From Rubrobacter_F sp035642415 (GTDB taxonomy: Bacteria > Actinomycetota > Rubrobacteria > Rubrobacterales > Rubrobacteraceae), in assembly GCA_035642415.1 (NCBI GenBank), contig DASQSI010000089.1, forward strand, positions 1 to 5,839: a DNA stretch of 5,839 nucleotides, written 5' to 3'. The position numbers were made by a program, and so were the translations under genes. Of the stretch, positions 1 to 4,710 are shown one piece after another. Under the pieces are notes generated by a model. It was not told the origin of the DNA and made no database searches. It was given only the letters and a program-made list of their open reading frames with translations. The first letter of the stretch is position 1. Every line of letters begins with the position of its first letter.

Positions 1-1390
1 TGCTCGCTTTAGACGTGAGGGTCGCACCGCTGCCCGGCTCTCTCATCCCAACATAGTTCAGGTCTATGATGCGGGTAAAGGCGAGTTTGAGGGGCGCGAG
101 GTTTCCTACATCGTCATGGAGTACGTCTCTGGCGGAGACCTGAAAGCTCTGATCGATGCGAACGGCCCGCTTTCGGATGCGAACCTGGCGTGGCTTGGGG
201 CACAGGTCTCTTTAGGGCTTGCTCACGCCCATAAGAAGGGGGTGATCCACCGCGACATAAAGCCGCACAATATACTCATCGACGCCTATGGCCACTCCAA
301 ACTTACGGACTTCGGTATAGCTCGCGCCCTCGACGCTACGGAGGCTACCCGGACGGGCTCTTACCTGGGCACCGCCCTCTACTCTTCACCTGAGCAACTG
401 CGAGGAGAGAAGGTCACCCCAAAGAGTGACGTTTACTCTCTGGGAATAACCCTCTATCAGGCGGCGGTCGACCAGACACCTTTCACCGGCACCCCCATAG
501 CGGTCGCCAGCCAGCACGTAAACCAAACGCCGACCGCGCCGAGCGTCCTTGGCGCGCGCCTGAGCGGGGAGGTCGAGTCTCTCGTCCTCGACTGCCTCCG
601 CAAGGACCCGAACCTCCGCCCGACGGCCGGGGAGATCCACGAACGTCTCAGCGAAACAGTTGGGATCACCCACGCTACACGAGCTCAAGCACCACCCCCA
701 ATCCCCGTAACCCCCGCGCAAAAAAAAGAGCGCACCCATGCACCCTCGTCGGAGGTTTCGCCCCCGAGATCGTCCACTGCGGAAATACGGCACGAGGGCG
801 ACCAAGACCAGCGGAGCAGACGCAGGCCCATACTCCTTGCGGGGGCCACGTTGCTTCTCGTTGCTCTGGGCATCGCTGCGGCGTTCGCGACGCTTGGGGG
901 TGAAACCGGCGAGCTCGCGCAAACATCCTCAGAGAGCCAGCAGGCAAGTTCTTCGGAAGAGCCTTCCACGGGTGGCGAGGGGACGGTCCCGGCACAGGAG
1001 GAACAGGCTACGCAGGGTAATTCTGGTAGTAGCCGGGGGAGTAGCGATGCGAGCGCTGCCGCGGTGCAAGCGGTAGAAGACTTTTATACGTTTGCGGCGG
1101 CGAGAAACTACGAGAGGTCTACCGCCTTGCTAACTGCGGATCGGCGGCAGAACATCTTCCCTTCGCCAGGGGTCTTCGAGGGGACGTTCAATACCCTTAA
1201 GAGGGTGCGTTTCGTAGGGCAACCAGAAGTTCAGGTTTCAGGCACAACAGCGACGGTCACGGGCGAGACCATCGCCGAGCACACCGACCGTACCGAGCAC
1301 AACAGGGGGACCTGGACGCTTGTGGACGTGGACGGCGAGTGGAAAATAAGCTCGTGGAACGTTAGTAACATCAGCACCGAATACGTATAG
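1..1390 (+). CDS. Membrane serine/threonine protein kinase with outer NTF2-like domain, 5' partial
   Basis: This is a Hanks-type Ser/Thr kinase cut by the left edge. The frame is open from base 2, giving 462 residues in the window (numbered here from the first complete codon). It opens in helix C (FRREG, Glu6 being the expected partner of the missing ATP-binding Lys) and continues with SHPNIVQVYD. The catalytic loop HRDIKPHN is at 83-90 with catalytic Asp85, the DFG motif at 103-105, SPE (the APE equivalent) at about 129-131, and DVYSLG at about 143-148. The glycine-rich loop and the VAIK lysine, roughly 50-60 residues, lie off the window. After a Pro- and charge-rich juxtamembrane linker, one transmembrane helix spans about 276-299, preceded by RSRRR (positive-inside). 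A Ser/Gln/Glu-rich spacer (about 307-348) then leads to a C-terminal domain (about 351-455) that looks like an NTF2/SnoaL-type fold (VEDFYTFAAARNY start, GTWTLVDVDGEWKISSW end). The inferred role is a receptor kinase with a cytoplasmic kinase domain and an outer sensing domain. Kinase identity is certain; the outer fold is tentative. Confidence 0.95.
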   Translation, partial: ARFRREGRTAARLSHPNIVQVYDAGKGEFEGREVSYIVMEYVSGGDLKALIDANGPLSDANLAWLGAQVSLGLAHAHKKGVIHRDIKPHNILIDAYGHSKLTDFGIARALDATEATRTGSYLGTALYSSPEQLRGEKVTPKSDVYSLGITLYQAAVDQTPFTGTPIAVASQHVNQTPTAPSVLGARLSGEVESLVLDCLRKDPNLRPTAGEIHERLSETVGITHATRAQAPPPIPVTPAQKKERTHAPSSEVSPPRSSTAEIRHEGDQDQRSRRRPILLAGATLLLVALGIAAAFATLGGETGELAQTSSESQQASSSEEPSTGGEGTVPAQEEQATQGNSGSSRGSSDASAAAVQAVEDFYTFAAARNYERSTALLTADRRQNIFPSPGVFEGTFNTLKRVRFVGQPEVQVSGTTATVTGETIAEHTDRTEHNRGTWTLVDVDGEWKISSWNVSNISTEYV

Positions 1391-1461
1391 GCCTTGTCAG
1401 GAGGCCCACGAGCCGCGCGGTTCGCTCGACGTCCGACCCAACGAGGCTAAAGCGAGATAAC

Positions 1462-1470
1462 GGGAGAGGA
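1462..1470 (+). promoter_or_regulatory. Ribosome binding site of rpiA
   Basis: The purine-rich GGGAGAGGA ends 5 bases before the TTG at 1476. It decides the start of rpiA: no ATG or GTG lies at a suitable distance, and this start places the RpiA motifs at their normal positions. Confidence 0.75.
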
Positions 1471-1475
1471 AGCTC

Positions 1476-2162
1476 TTGGAGTATCTAAAGCGTGCCGCCG
1501 CCGAGAGGGCTGTGAAGGACTACGTCGAGAACGGTATGGTAGTGGGGCTCGGGACAGGTTCGACGGCCTCTTTCGCGGTTCGTAAGATCGGGGAACTCGT
1601 CTCAGGTGGGGATCTTAAGGACGTTCGGGGAATACCGACCTCGGCGCAGACGGCGACTTTAGCCGAAGAGGTCGGCATACCGCTTGTCGCGTTGTCGGAT
1701 GTTCGGCCCCACGTCACTATAGACGGGGCCGATGAGGTCGGGCCTTGTCTCACCCTCATTAAGGGGCGTGGCGGTGCTCTTTTGAGGGAGAAGATCGTGG
1801 CCCACGCCAGCTATGCCTTCATCGTCGTTGTTGACGAGTCGAAGCTGGTCTCTTCCTTGGGTGCGGGAGCCTTGCCCGTCGAGATCGAGCCCTTCGGCTG
1901 GGAGGTCACGCTGGAGGCTCTGGCTTCTTTGGAATGCGAGCCCGAGCTCAGGACGGATCCTGCAGATGCACGGCAGCCATACGTGACCGACGGAGGTCAC
2001 TACACGGCCGACTGCCGGTTTGCTTCCATCCTGGATCCGGCGGCTCTAGAAAAGGAGATAAAACGTATCCCCGGTGCTCTGGAGTGCGGGCTCTTTACCG
2101 GCCTCGCTCAGGCAGCCGTCGTAAGCAGCAAAGACAAAGTTGAGACCATCGAGGCTGGGTAG
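1476..2162 (+). CDS. rpiA: Ribose-5-phosphate isomerase A
   Basis: RpiA interconverts ribose 5-phosphate and ribulose 5-phosphate in the non-oxidative pentose phosphate pathway, in the cytoplasm. The product has 228 residues, the usual family length (about 220-235). Visible motifs are the phosphate-binding GLGTGSTA at 24-31, IDGADEV at 82-88 and KGRGGALLREK at 96-106. Asp83, Asp86, Lys96 and Glu105 line up, with an offset of two, with E. coli RpiA Asp81, Asp84, Lys94 and Glu103, so the active site is complete. The C-terminal block IPGALECGLF (198-207) is also family-typical. TDGGHY at 171-176 replaces the commoner TDNGN, a mild variation. The start is TTG, chosen from the strong Shine-Dalgarno at 1462-1470 and the N-terminal alignment. 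The gene lies 85 bp after the kinase on the same strand and meets the next gene tail to tail with 13 bp between stops. No clear promoter or intrinsic terminator is seen. Confidence 0.97.
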   Translation: MEYLKRAAAERAVKDYVENGMVVGLGTGSTASFAVRKIGELVSGGDLKDVRGIPTSAQTATLAEEVGIPLVALSDVRPHVTIDGADEVGPCLTLIKGRGGALLREKIVAHASYAFIVVVDESKLVSSLGAGALPVEIEPFGWEVTLEALASLECEPELRTDPADARQPYVTDGGHYTADCRFASILDPAALEKEIKRIPGALECGLFTGLAQAAVVSSKDKVETIEAG

Positions 2163-2175
2163 CTGCCGACTTTAA

Positions 2176-2436
2176 CTAACTTATGGTGGCGCCGAAACCG
2201 GCGCGAGGTCCTTTCCGGCCGACCTTCTCCTTCTCCACGACCAGCTTGTAGATCTGGTCATACTCGACATAGACGGTCGCCTTGCCGTCCTCCATCCTCA
2301 CCAAAAGGTAGTCTTCCTCGGCGGAGATCTCCGCTGAAGGCTCCACGGTGAAGGTGTCTCTACGATCCCAGACGATCAGGTTCGCCTCCTCGTCGCGTGC
2401 CTCATCCACTATCCTCTTGATGGTCTCTCGGTTCAC
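2176..2436 (-). CDS. Conserved-looking small protein of unknown function
   Basis: This 86-residue acidic cytoplasmic protein was not recognised as a named family. It has a helical N-terminus (about 1-18, NRETIKRIVDEARDEE) and then alternating short hydrophobic segments that look like beta strands (ANLIVWD, TFTVEP, YLLVRME, ATVYVEY, IYKLVVE). It ends in a basic, glycine-rich tail (about 71-86). There is no signal peptide, membrane segment or cysteine. The start is GTG at 2434-2436; a GGAG core (bases 2448-2451 read on the minus strand) lies 11 bases upstream, slightly far but followed by no better start. Even hydrophobic spacing and the absence of competing ORFs make it credible as a gene. It is convergent with rpiA and divergent from the PAP2 gene, so it is probably transcribed alone. 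A small beta-barrel or Sm-like binding fold is possible but is only a guess from the strand pattern. Confidence 0.75.
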   Translation of the reverse strand: MNRETIKRIVDEARDEEANLIVWDRRDTFTVEPSAEISAEEDYLLVRMEDGKATVYVEYDQIYKLVVEKEKVGRKGPRAGFGATIS

Positions 2437-2447
2437 GTTCTTCGGCG

Positions 2448-2457
2448 CTCCTTTTTT
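2448..2457 (-). promoter_or_regulatory. Ribosome binding site of the 86-residue gene
   Basis: Read on the minus strand this is AAAAAAGGAG, a good Shine-Dalgarno match. It ends 11 bases before the GTG start at 2434-2436. The spacing is long, but no other start codon in this frame lies closer. Confidence 0.55.
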
Positions 2458-2483
2458 GCTATCTTGAAAGCCTTCTGGAGCTT

Positions 2484-2489
2484 ATTCTA
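2484..2489 (-). promoter_or_regulatory. Possible -10 box for the 86-residue gene
   Basis: On the minus strand this reads TAGAAT, one base from the -10 consensus, about 48 bases before the GTG start. No matching -35 hexamer is visible at normal spacing, so this is a weak call. Confidence 0.3.
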
Positions 2490-2621
2490 CTGGAGACGAG
2501 CGCGAGGGGTAGGGCTTTGCCGCTAATCCTTCGCTGCGTCCCTGCGAAGAACCCTATAGTCTGCGCACGGCACCCTCTCCGCTAGAGGCGTATCCTCCGG
2601 GGCGCTCGGGCGTGGGACGTG

Positions 2622-2627
2622 TAAAAT
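2622..2627 (+). promoter_or_regulatory. Possible -10 box for the PAP2 gene
   Basis: TAAAAT stands out in a GC-rich divergent intergenic region and ends 34 bases before the TTG start of the PAP2 gene. There is no recognisable -35 box about 17 bases upstream. Beyond this and the minus-strand elements, the 225-bp region 2437-2661 shows no gene. Confidence 0.3.
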
Positions 2628-2661
2628 AGCGGCTCGACCTTCTCCGACGGGGCGGCGAAAC

Positions 2662-3186
2662 TTGAAGAACCTTGTGCTGGGAATAAGGAACCTTGACCGG
2701 GCGTTATTTCGGGCGATCTTTCGTTTTAAGTGGGGACCGTTCACATCGCTGATGCGCGCTTTCACTATTGCTGGGAAGGCGGGAGCTTTGTGGGGTGTGA
2801 TCGCCGCCCTGGCCTTCCTCGTGACCGGCCTCGAACCCTCACACCTGCTCGTGCCGTGGGTGGCGGTCGCGATCTCTTGGACGGTTGCCGAGGGCGCGAA
2901 AGTCCTAGTCAACCGCGCCCGCCCCTTCATCTCCGACACCGAGATAGCTCCCCTCATCAAAACTCCTTCCTCGAGCTCCTTCCCCTCCGGACACTCGGCC
3001 ACCGCCGCCTCCGGCGCGCTGACCCTCTCCGCCGTATACCCATCCTTTGCTTCCGCCTTCGTTCTCTCAGGTATACTCGTCGCCCTTTCCCGCATCTACC
3101 TCGGTGTTCATTATCCCTTCGACGTGCTTGCCGGCCTCCTCATCGGTACCGCAACCGCTGTCGCTGTCCTGACCTTCGCCCCATGA
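2662..3186 (+). CDS. PAP2-family integral membrane phosphatase
   Basis: This membrane-bound acid phosphatase belongs to the PAP2 superfamily, whose bacterial members remove phosphate from phosphatidic acid, phosphatidylglycerophosphate or undecaprenyl pyrophosphate. The 174-residue product has all three signature motifs: KVLVNRARP (80-88, KX6RP), PSGH (108-111) and SRIYLGVHYPFD (143-154, SRX5HX3D). The expected catalytic residues are His111 (proton donor), His150 (nucleophile) and Asp154. Hydrophobic segments lie at about 34-55, 61-78, 113-126, 130-147 and 153-172, so the active site would face the outer side of the membrane, as in PgpB and BcrC relatives. The start is TTG with only a weak G-rich Shine-Dalgarno (GGGGCGG at 2649-2655). 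No ATG or GTG precedes it in frame as far back as about 2608. The substrate cannot be told from sequence: the neighbours give no lipid or cell-wall context. Confidence 0.93.
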   Translation: MKNLVLGIRNLDRALFRAIFRFKWGPFTSLMRAFTIAGKAGALWGVIAALAFLVTGLEPSHLLVPWVAVAISWTVAEGAKVLVNRARPFISDTEIAPLIKTPSSSSFPSGHSATAASGALTLSAVYPSFASAFVLSGILVALSRIYLGVHYPFDVLAGLLIGTATAVAVLTFAP

Positions 3187-3202
3187 CACCCGACGTTGGG
3201 TG
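3187..3202 (+). other. Small hairpin directly after the PAP2 stop codon
   Basis: CACCC (3187-3191) can pair with GGGTG (3198-3202) around a 6-base loop, starting on the base after the TGA stop. No T-run follows, so it is not a standard intrinsic terminator. It could stabilise the 3' end of the PAP2 transcript or mean nothing. Confidence 0.3.
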
Positions 3203-3251
3203 CAGCGACAGACCGTGAGGCAGCTCGTACGTCACCTCCCACCTTTTGGGG

Positions 3252-3257
3252 TATATA
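3252..3257 (+). promoter_or_regulatory. Possible -10 box for the intergenic transcript
   Basis: TATATA is the most AT-rich hexamer of this stretch. At 17-bp spacing the -35 position (3229-3234, ACGTCA) matches the consensus at only three of six bases. If real, it would start a transcript of about 260 bases ending at the terminator at 3492-3521. Confidence 0.25.
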
Positions 3258-3521
3258 GCTAAAACGAGCAGGCAAGCGAGCCGGCCCAAAAGGCCGAGGC
3301 GCGATTGTAGTCGGGCGACGGAGCGACGAAAAAGGCCTAGGCTGCACGAAGGGGGCTACTGGCTCCCTGACTAGGGATAAGGAAACGAAAGCTGAGGGTC
3401 GCACGGATCAGCACAAAGACTCCCTCAAGCAGAAGAAGGGCAAGCTAAGAGACCCCTTGATCTAGGCCGAACGCTACCCGCTAGGCTGGACCGGAGTCCT
3501 ATAAAGGACTCCGCTTCTTTT
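3258..3521 (+). ncRNA. Candidate structured RNA or regulatory leader, unclassified
   Basis: This stretch has no credible ORF on either strand but is rich in local complementarity and ends in a strong intrinsic terminator. Visible stems are CGGCC/GGCCG around CAAAA (near 3281-3295), GGGGGC/GCTCCC (3351-3356 with 3362-3367, one G-U), TCCCT/AGGGA (3364-3368 with 3373-3377), and TGAGGG/CCCTCA (3393-3398 with 3422-3427, extendable by GC/GC past a bulged A). CTAGGCTG occurs twice (3337-3344 and 3481-3488). Purine-rich unpaired stretches such as GGAAACGAAAGC separate the stems, as in structured RNAs. I compared it by eye with tmRNA, RNase P RNA, T-box, TPP, cobalamin, SAM, glycine, c-di-GMP and c-di-AMP elements and found no match. 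It could be a stand-alone small RNA, the attenuator leader of the small membrane-protein gene downstream, or unselected GC-rich spacer. Confidence 0.3.
3492..3521 (+). terminator. Strong intrinsic (Rho-independent) terminator
   Basis: CGGAGTCCT (3492-3500) pairs perfectly over 9 bp with AGGACTCCG (3505-3513) around the loop ATAA. The T-rich CTTCTTTT follows at 3514-3521. It reads on the plus strand and is the best terminator of the window. It lies more than 300 bases after the PAP2 stop and 34-97 bases before the possible starts of the next gene. So it ends either a long PAP2 3' UTR, an intergenic RNA, or an attenuated leader. Confidence 0.8.
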
Positions 3522-3531
3522 GCTTATCCTT

Positions 3532-3537
3532 TACAAT
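3532..3537 (+). promoter_or_regulatory. Possible -10 box for the small membrane-protein gene
   Basis: TACAAT lies just after the terminator and differs from the consensus by one base. Transcription would begin near 3544. No good -35 box is seen because the terminator hairpin occupies that position. If this promoter is used, the small gene is independent of the upstream leader. Confidence 0.35.
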
Positions 3538-3540
3538 ATC

Positions 3541-3569
3541 AAGGAAGAAACGCGACGAAAAAAGAGGAG
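3541..3569 (+). promoter_or_regulatory. Two Shine-Dalgarno-like boxes without a canonical start codon
   Basis: AAGGAAG (3541-3547) is followed after 7 bases by ACG (3555-3557). GAGGAG (3564-3569) is followed after 6 bases by ACG (3576-3578). Both ACG codons are in frame with the small membrane-protein gene, and no ATG, GTG or TTG in that frame occurs before 3618. Either box could mark a rare ACG start, or both could be chance in a purine-rich stretch. Confidence 0.35.
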
Positions 3570-3617
3570 ATTGGCACGCGCGGCGGAGCAGACAACGGGC
3601 GAAGCGGTATTATTGGG

Positions 3618-3812
3618 GTGGTAGTAGGCGCTGCACTGGTCATAATAGTAATCTTGCTGGGTTTACTTCTGTGGCTTCTGCTATTCCGCCCCTCGCAGAC
3701 CACGGAGGTCACGAGGGAGGAAACTACCCAGCAGAGTCAACAATCCCAGCAGCAGCCTAAAAAACAGCAGCAGCAACAGCAGCAACAAGCTCCGCAGGAA
3801 AAGACTAAGTAA
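3618..3812 (+). CDS. Small single-pass membrane protein with glutamine-rich tail
   Basis: This small protein was not recognised as a named family. From the first canonical start (GTG, 3618) it has 64 residues: a very hydrophobic helix (about 2-23), the stop-transfer-like FRP, then a polar tail (24-64). The tail holds 16 Gln, including a run of eight, mixed with Ser, Lys and Glu. The polyGln codons are mixed CAG and CAA, which suggests the protein sequence itself matters rather than simple triplet expansion. The GTG start would leave no residues before the membrane helix and has no good Shine-Dalgarno. The frame stays open upstream through a plausible polar segment (KKEEIGTRGGADNGRSGIIG), so the protein may start at an ACG at 3555 or 3576, giving 85 or 78 residues. 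The N-terminus is probably inside and the Q-rich tail outside, but the function is unknown. The preceding terminator suggests a separate or attenuated transcript. Confidence 0.6.
   Translation: MVVGAALVIIVILLGLLLWLLLFRPSQTTEVTREETTQQSQQSQQQPKKQQQQQQQQAPQEKTK
3729..3797 (+). repeat. Low-complexity CAG/CAA tract coding for polyglutamine
   Basis: This imperfect triplet repeat encodes most of the Gln-rich tail of the small membrane protein, with eight Gln codons in a row at 3771-3794. CAA codons interrupt the CAG runs, which limits slippage. The base composition is more AT-rich than in the flanking genes. Confidence 0.7.
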
Positions 3813-3966
3813 GAGGGGCAGAATCAATTGTGCACAGGCTATCTGGTCTCCTGGCTCTTTTTACGCTCTTAGAAGCTTCGAGTCCCCGAGAACGTGAGTT
3901 TCCTGCTTCGAGCCGAGGTGCTATCCCCCTCGCCGTTGACCTGCGACCCGTGCTTTAACCCGGGTA
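3813..3966. other. Intergenic spacer of 154 bp without a clear element
   Basis: There is no credible ORF. A T-run at 3858-3862 follows a poor 4-bp stem (CAGG 3835-3838 with CCTG 3850-3853), at best a weak terminator for the small membrane-protein gene. TTGACC at 3936-3941 resembles a -35 box, but no -10 box follows at the right distance. Any promoter of the DUF3891 gene should be here, but I cannot place it. Confidence 0.5.
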
Positions 3967-4659
3967 GTGATCGTTCGGGAGAGATCCGGCTCTTACGTCC
4001 TCATAAAGCAACACGACCATGGTTTGATCTCCGGCGAGTTCGCGCGGCACTGGGCCAAAAAACCCCGGCCGCTCGAGCCCACCCTCTACGCCATCGCTAA
4101 TCACGACATAGCCTGGCAAGGTCCGGATGCGTCCGTGCACTGGGATGAGGGGGTGGACAGACCCTACTCCTTTGCTAACTACCCGACGGAACCCAAGCTT
4201 CGGATCTACAAAGGGGGTCTAGATCTCCTGGAGGCGCGATGCCCTTACGCGGCGTGTCTATGCAGCATGCATTACGCTGCGCTAGTGAGCGGCTCGAAGG
4301 ATGAGGTGGTGATCAGGTTCCTGGAGGGGGAGATCGGGCGCCGGCATGAAATCAAGAGCATGATGACCGGAGAAGAGCTGGACAACCTTGAGTACAACTT
4401 CCGTCTACTGCGGCTATGCGACGATCTATCGCTGTTCGTGTGCCTGAACGAACCGGGCCGCAACGATCATCCATGGTACCAAGACGGCTTTGAGTTTGAG
4501 GAGACAAAATTACGGCCTGTGTGGGAGAATTGTTATGCCCTGCGGCTCGATCCTAACCCGTTCTCGGAGCCGTTCGACCTCGTCGTTCCTTACGCGCTGA
4601 TCGAGAAAAGCGGACGGGCTATCGGGAGTGATCACCTCGAACTTCGGGTAACCTGTTAG
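3967..4659 (+). CDS. DUF3891 family protein
   Basis: This 230-residue soluble protein matches the DUF3891 pattern: it opens with MIVRE, then VLIKQHDHGLISGEFARHW (11-29), AIANHDIAWQ (42-51), LCSMHYAALV (98-107) and DDLSLFVCLNEPG (152-164). The family has no established function. The order of conserved polar residues (His16/His18, His46-Asp47, His102, Asp152 or Asp153, all on helix-like segments) resembles the H...HD...D metal site of HD-domain phosphohydrolases, so a metal-dependent hydrolase is a reasonable inference but not shown. The start is GTG. An in-frame TGA at 3937-3939 rules out any start further upstream except this one, and it matches the family N-terminus, although the Shine-Dalgarno is very weak (GGG at 3962-3964). 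There is no signal peptide or membrane helix. The gene lies 51 bp before the M42 gene on the same strand, so the two may be co-transcribed. Confidence 0.88.
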   Translation: MIVRERSGSYVLIKQHDHGLISGEFARHWAKKPRPLEPTLYAIANHDIAWQGPDASVHWDEGVDRPYSFANYPTEPKLRIYKGGLDLLEARCPYAACLCSMHYAALVSGSKDEVVIRFLEGEIGRRHEIKSMMTGEELDNLEYNFRLLRLCDDLSLFVCLNEPGRNDHPWYQDGFEFEETKLRPVWENCYALRLDPNPFSEPFDLVVPYALIEKSGRAIGSDHLELRVTC

Positions 4660-4698
4660 AAGAATAACATACCGCTGCTCGAACATCCTTGCTACTCT

Positions 4699-4707
4699 AG
4701 AAGGGGG
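4699..4707 (+). promoter_or_regulatory. Ribosome binding site of the M42 peptidase gene
   Basis: AGAAGGGGG ends 3 bases before the ATG at 4711. Its AAGG core is about 6 bases away, which is usable spacing. It supports the ATG, the only canonical ATG start among the recognised complete genes here. Confidence 0.6.
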
Positions 4708-4710
4708 CGC

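Noticed and set aside
386..922. Minus-strand ORF (178 codons) opposite the kinase
   Set aside because: It lies antisense to clear kinase motifs and its composition is Arg/Gly-rich without any domain.
1409..1424. Hairpin CGAGCC/GGTTCG between kinase and rpiA as a terminator
   Set aside because: The stem is short with a G-U pair, and no T-run follows.
2189..2204. Perfect GCGCCG/CGGCGC hairpin with loop AAAC just beyond the rpiA stop
   Set aside because: It lies inside the coding end of the 86-residue gene, and neither strand has a T-run after it, so I do not call it a terminator, although a weak effect is possible.
2523..3095. Long minus-strand ORF (190 codons) opposite the PAP2 gene
   Set aside because: The plus strand carries all three PAP2 signatures and membrane helices. 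The antisense product is a Pro/Arg/Ala-rich shadow with no motifs, typical of GC-rich DNA.
3373..3380. TAGGGATAA resembling the start of a homing endonuclease site
   Set aside because: Only nine bases match, with no intron, intein or endonuclease gene nearby. Treated as chance.
3111..3404. Minus-strand ORF (97 codons) reaching into the 3187-3617 gap
   Set aside because: It starts in the structured intergenic part and ends inside the PAP2 gene. It has low-complexity Pro/Arg content and no credible ribosome site.
3871..3890. TTCGAGTCC resembling a tRNA T-loop
   Set aside because: The flanking bases do not form the 5-bp T stem, and no acceptor, D or anticodon arm can be built around it.
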